A program made the translations under genes and the position numbers. From assembly GCA_947852905.1 (NCBI GenBank), contig CANTVF010000009.1:1-52647 (forward strand): a stretch of DNA of 52,647 nt, in the 5' to 3' direction. Positions 50,916 to 52,647 of the stretch are shown piece after piece. The stretch comes from an uncultured Tidjanibacter sp. (lineage in GTDB: Bacteria; Bacteroidota; Bacteroidia; Bacteroidales; Rikenellaceae). Position 1 is the first letter of the stretch. Every line of letters begins with the position of its first letter. The notes under the pieces were generated by a model. That model was not told the origin of the DNA. It worked only from the letters and a program-made list of their open reading frames with translations, and did no database searches.

Positions 50916-51650
50916 ATGGGCAGTGTTGTAGGAACCATAAAACGTTTCGGTGCTGATCTGAAAGAGCTTTTCTGGCCTTCGGTGTGTCCTGTGTGCGGAG
51001 GAGAGCTCGGAGAAGGTGCGACGGAGGTTTGTAACCGTTGCCGTTACGACGCTCCGCTTACGGGATTTTGGACACAAGTCGATAATCCGGTGGTGCGCAA
51101 GTTCTGGGGACTCGTGCCTATAGTCAACGCTTCGGCATTCATATATTTCGTCCACGGCAACGGTTATCGTGATTTGATACACGGATTCAAATACCGCGGT
51201 CGCTGGCTGTCTGCACTGCGTATGGGCGAATGGTACGGTGGCGAACTGAGCAGAGGGGGATTGTATACCGATGTGGATGTCGTCGTGCCGGTGCCGCTGC
51301 ATATACGGAAAAGGTTGTACCGTGGATACAACCAGTCGGAGTATATAGCCGAAGGCATAGCACGTCAGTTGGGGGTGACGGTGGATACGAGGTCTGTCGT
51401 GCGGCGGCGCCATAATCCGAGTCAGGCAAGAAAATCGCGCAGCGAACGCTGGGACAATGTGAAGGACGTATTTGCGGTACGGCGTCCAGAAGCGTTGCGC
51501 GGACATCACATATTGTTGGTGGACGACGTGTTGACCACAGGCTCTACCGTTATATCGTGTGCGGAATCCATATTGAAGTCTGTCGAAGACGTGCGTATAA
51601 GCGTGGCCGTTCTGGCCGTTTCGCGCAGCGATATAGAGATCGCAAGGTAA
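50916..51650 (+). CDS. comF: ComF-family phosphoribosyltransferase-like protein
   Basis: The 244-residue product has an N-terminal zinc motif with Cys24, 27, 39 and 42 (CPVC and CNRC). The phosphoribosyltransferase-like domain has FKYRGRWLSA (about 91-100), VPVPLHIRKRLYRGYNQSE and the PRPP loop LLVDDVLTTGSTV near 198-210. In naturally competent bacteria ComF acts in DNA uptake; its role here is inferred only from the family. It lies 85 bases downstream of priA, a link also seen in other Bacteroidetes. A terminator follows at 51724. Confidence 0.93.
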   Translation: MGSVVGTIKRFGADLKELFWPSVCPVCGGELGEGATEVCNRCRYDAPLTGFWTQVDNPVVRKFWGLVPIVNASAFIYFVHGNGYRDLIHGFKYRGRWLSALRMGEWYGGELSRGGLYTDVDVVVPVPLHIRKRLYRGYNQSEYIAEGIARQLGVTVDTRSVVRRRHNPSQARKSRSERWDNVKDVFAVRRPEALRGHHILLVDDVLTTGSTVISCAESILKSVEDVRISVAVLAVSRSDIEIAR

Positions 51651-51723
51651 TATTCCCGCGTTTCGGAAGTTTTCCTGAAAATATGGCCGCAGGCTACAGT
51701 GCCGTTGCGGTAAAGGTCGTGCG

Positions 51724-51760
51724 GCGGCATCTTGAAGAAGATGCCGCTTTTGCTTTGCTT
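51724..51760 (+). terminator. Terminator after comF
   Basis: Perfect 10-bp arms (51724-51733 with 51738-51747) with a 4-base loop, followed by TTTTGCTTTGCTT. Confidence 0.85.
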
Positions 51761-51887
51761 GTGCGGTATGTATTGATAGGTAGTTGCGGCGATGCGACTA
51801 CATGTTTGTCGTTATGGGCGGCGGAAGTGGCGGTTATTTATTACAAGATAGTATTATCCGGAGCCTTTAAACCACAACTTTTCGGTA

Positions 51888-51918
51888 TTGCCGTGCCTCG
51901 GCCGGCAAAATAACTTTG
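51888..51918 (+). promoter_or_regulatory. Promoter of the right-edge lipoprotein
   Basis: TTG (51888-51890), a 20-base spacer and TAACTTTG (51911-51918) match the Bacteroidetes arrangement. The leader to 52013 would be about 88 bases. Confidence 0.7.
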
Positions 51919-52012
51919 CGGCCGTAATGATCGGATAGGCGACCGGTCGGAATAATGTAGTGTCGTTGTCGCCGTACCGTTGGTTATCGTCAAATTTAAA
52001 TTTTATATAGTT

Positions 52013-52647
52013 ATGAAAAAATTATTCTATGCGTTGTCGGTCGCAGCCGTTGCGATATTTTTCGTATCGTGCGAAAACCCGACGGGCGGAGAGCCGGGAG
52101 AAGATCTCGCGAAAGCCGTGGCAGGTTCTTATGAAGGTTATACGAGTGCGTCGTGCGCCATGTTCGAGGATATGGTCAACGACGGAGAGACGCTCGTTAT
52201 AGCTGACGCCGGAGACGGTACGGTGAAACTTACCGTGTCCTCGGAGATGTGGGGTATCTTTTCGGCCGAAAGCGTAAAGGTTATGGCTTCGGGTGAAAAC
52301 TATGAGCTCAAGGGAGAAGGCAAGGTCTCCATGGCCATGGGCGATGCCGAACCTAAAGAATACGACTTTACCGTCGAGGGAACGATATCTTCAGACAAGA
52401 AGGTGGAGATTACTTACGTCTGCCCAGCGGTCATGGGTGGTCTGACGATAGTGTTCAGGGACGGTGAGGCGCCTGAGAAGCCGTCAGAAAACTTTGCAGA
52501 GAAGATCGCGGGCGATTATTCCGGTTACAGCAATGCGTCGTGCGCCATGTTCGAAGACATGGTTACCTCCGGCGAGGAACTTACTGTTGTCGCCAACGAG
52601 GACGGCACGGCCAAGATTACGATGATTTCGTCTGTATGGGGAACATT
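52013..52647 (+). CDS. Lipoprotein with duplicated beta domain, truncated by window edge
   Basis: The ATG at 52013 opens a frame that runs to the edge (at least 211 residues). Signal MKKLFYALSVAAVAIFFVSC places the lipid Cys at 20, followed by ENPTGGEPGED. Two homologous domains are visible: AGSYEGYTSASCAMFEDMV (from residue 37) and AGDYSGYSNASCAMFEDMV (from residue 166), a period of about 129 residues. Each continues with a Glu-rich strand and DGTxK[LI]T. The alternating pattern resembles the calycin-like lipoproteins of Bacteroides, a tentative likeness. Envelope location is predicted; ligand and length are unknown. Confidence 0.8.
   Translation, partial: MKKLFYALSVAAVAIFFVSCENPTGGEPGEDLAKAVAGSYEGYTSASCAMFEDMVNDGETLVIADAGDGTVKLTVSSEMWGIFSAESVKVMASGENYELKGEGKVSMAMGDAEPKEYDFTVEGTISSDKKVEITYVCPAVMGGLTIVFRDGEAPEKPSENFAEKIAGDYSGYSNASCAMFEDMVTSGEELTVVANEDGTAKITMISSVWGT

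Larger units (their letters stand above)
51651..52012. other. Intergenic region between comF and the right-edge lipoprotein
   Basis: These 362 bases contain the comF terminator (51724-51760) and the promoter of the next gene (51888-51918). The remainder has no gene I can support. Confidence 0.55.

Overview
The window reads as chromosomal DNA of a Bacteroidales bacterium, most likely Alistipes or a close Rikenellaceae relative. The evidence is: Bacteroidetes-type -7 promoter boxes (TAnnTTTG) upstream of many genes; Bacteroidetes-restricted families (DUF3467, DUF4271 next to hemD, BACON-domain lipoproteins, a carboxypeptidase-regulatory-like TonB receptor); a divergent Bacteroidetes-style HemD; and balanced, fairly GC-rich codon use. 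No tRNA, rRNA, CRISPR array, insertion sequence, phage gene or plasmid gene was recognised. The genus is inferred from gene content and has not been tested by a search.

Left part (1-14 kb). The minus strand carries the cut-off end of a repeat-rich surface protein, then lnt (lipoprotein N-acylation) and folC (folate polyglutamylation). A plus-strand run follows: LysE-type exporter, cmk, ispH, a small membrane protein coupled to an S41 (CtpA-like) protease, an orphan sensor kinase, DUF4271 membrane protein, hemD, rnpA, yidD and an aminopeptidase P. It ends at a strong terminator (15023-15061).

Middle (15-34 kb). Two neighbouring BACON lipoproteins (15.3-18.3 kb) face a minus-strand block: DUF3467, tyrosine phosphatase, dtd, polA, queD, an Lrp/AsnC regulator and kbl. 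Next come a transglutaminase-like protein, a divergent pgk, an Eis-like acetyltransferase, a tandem array of three related lipoproteins of no recognised family, and a NarL-type two-component pair directly upstream of that array. The array plus its adjacent signalling pair is the least explained unit in the window.

Right part (34-52.6 kb). rplS has a textbook promoter and terminator. Divergent from it is a TonB-dependent receptor whose start codon abuts a perfect 13-bp inverted repeat; it is paired with a beta-helix-like lipoprotein instead of SusD. After these come surE, an ECF sigma factor overlapping a small membrane protein, a DnaQ-like exonuclease, ilvE, metG, two tandem YitT paralogues (one lacking the cytoplasmic domain), priA, comF and the start of a lipoprotein with an internal duplication.

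Most genes are housekeeping: folate, isoprenoid, haem, glycolysis, branched-chain amino acids, tRNA charging and proofreading, DNA repair and restart. The accessory character lies in the envelope proteins: the repeat protein at 1-697, the BACON pair, the three-lipoprotein array, the TonB/beta-helix pair and the right-edge lipoprotein. I found no complete, clearly novel defence or mobile system.
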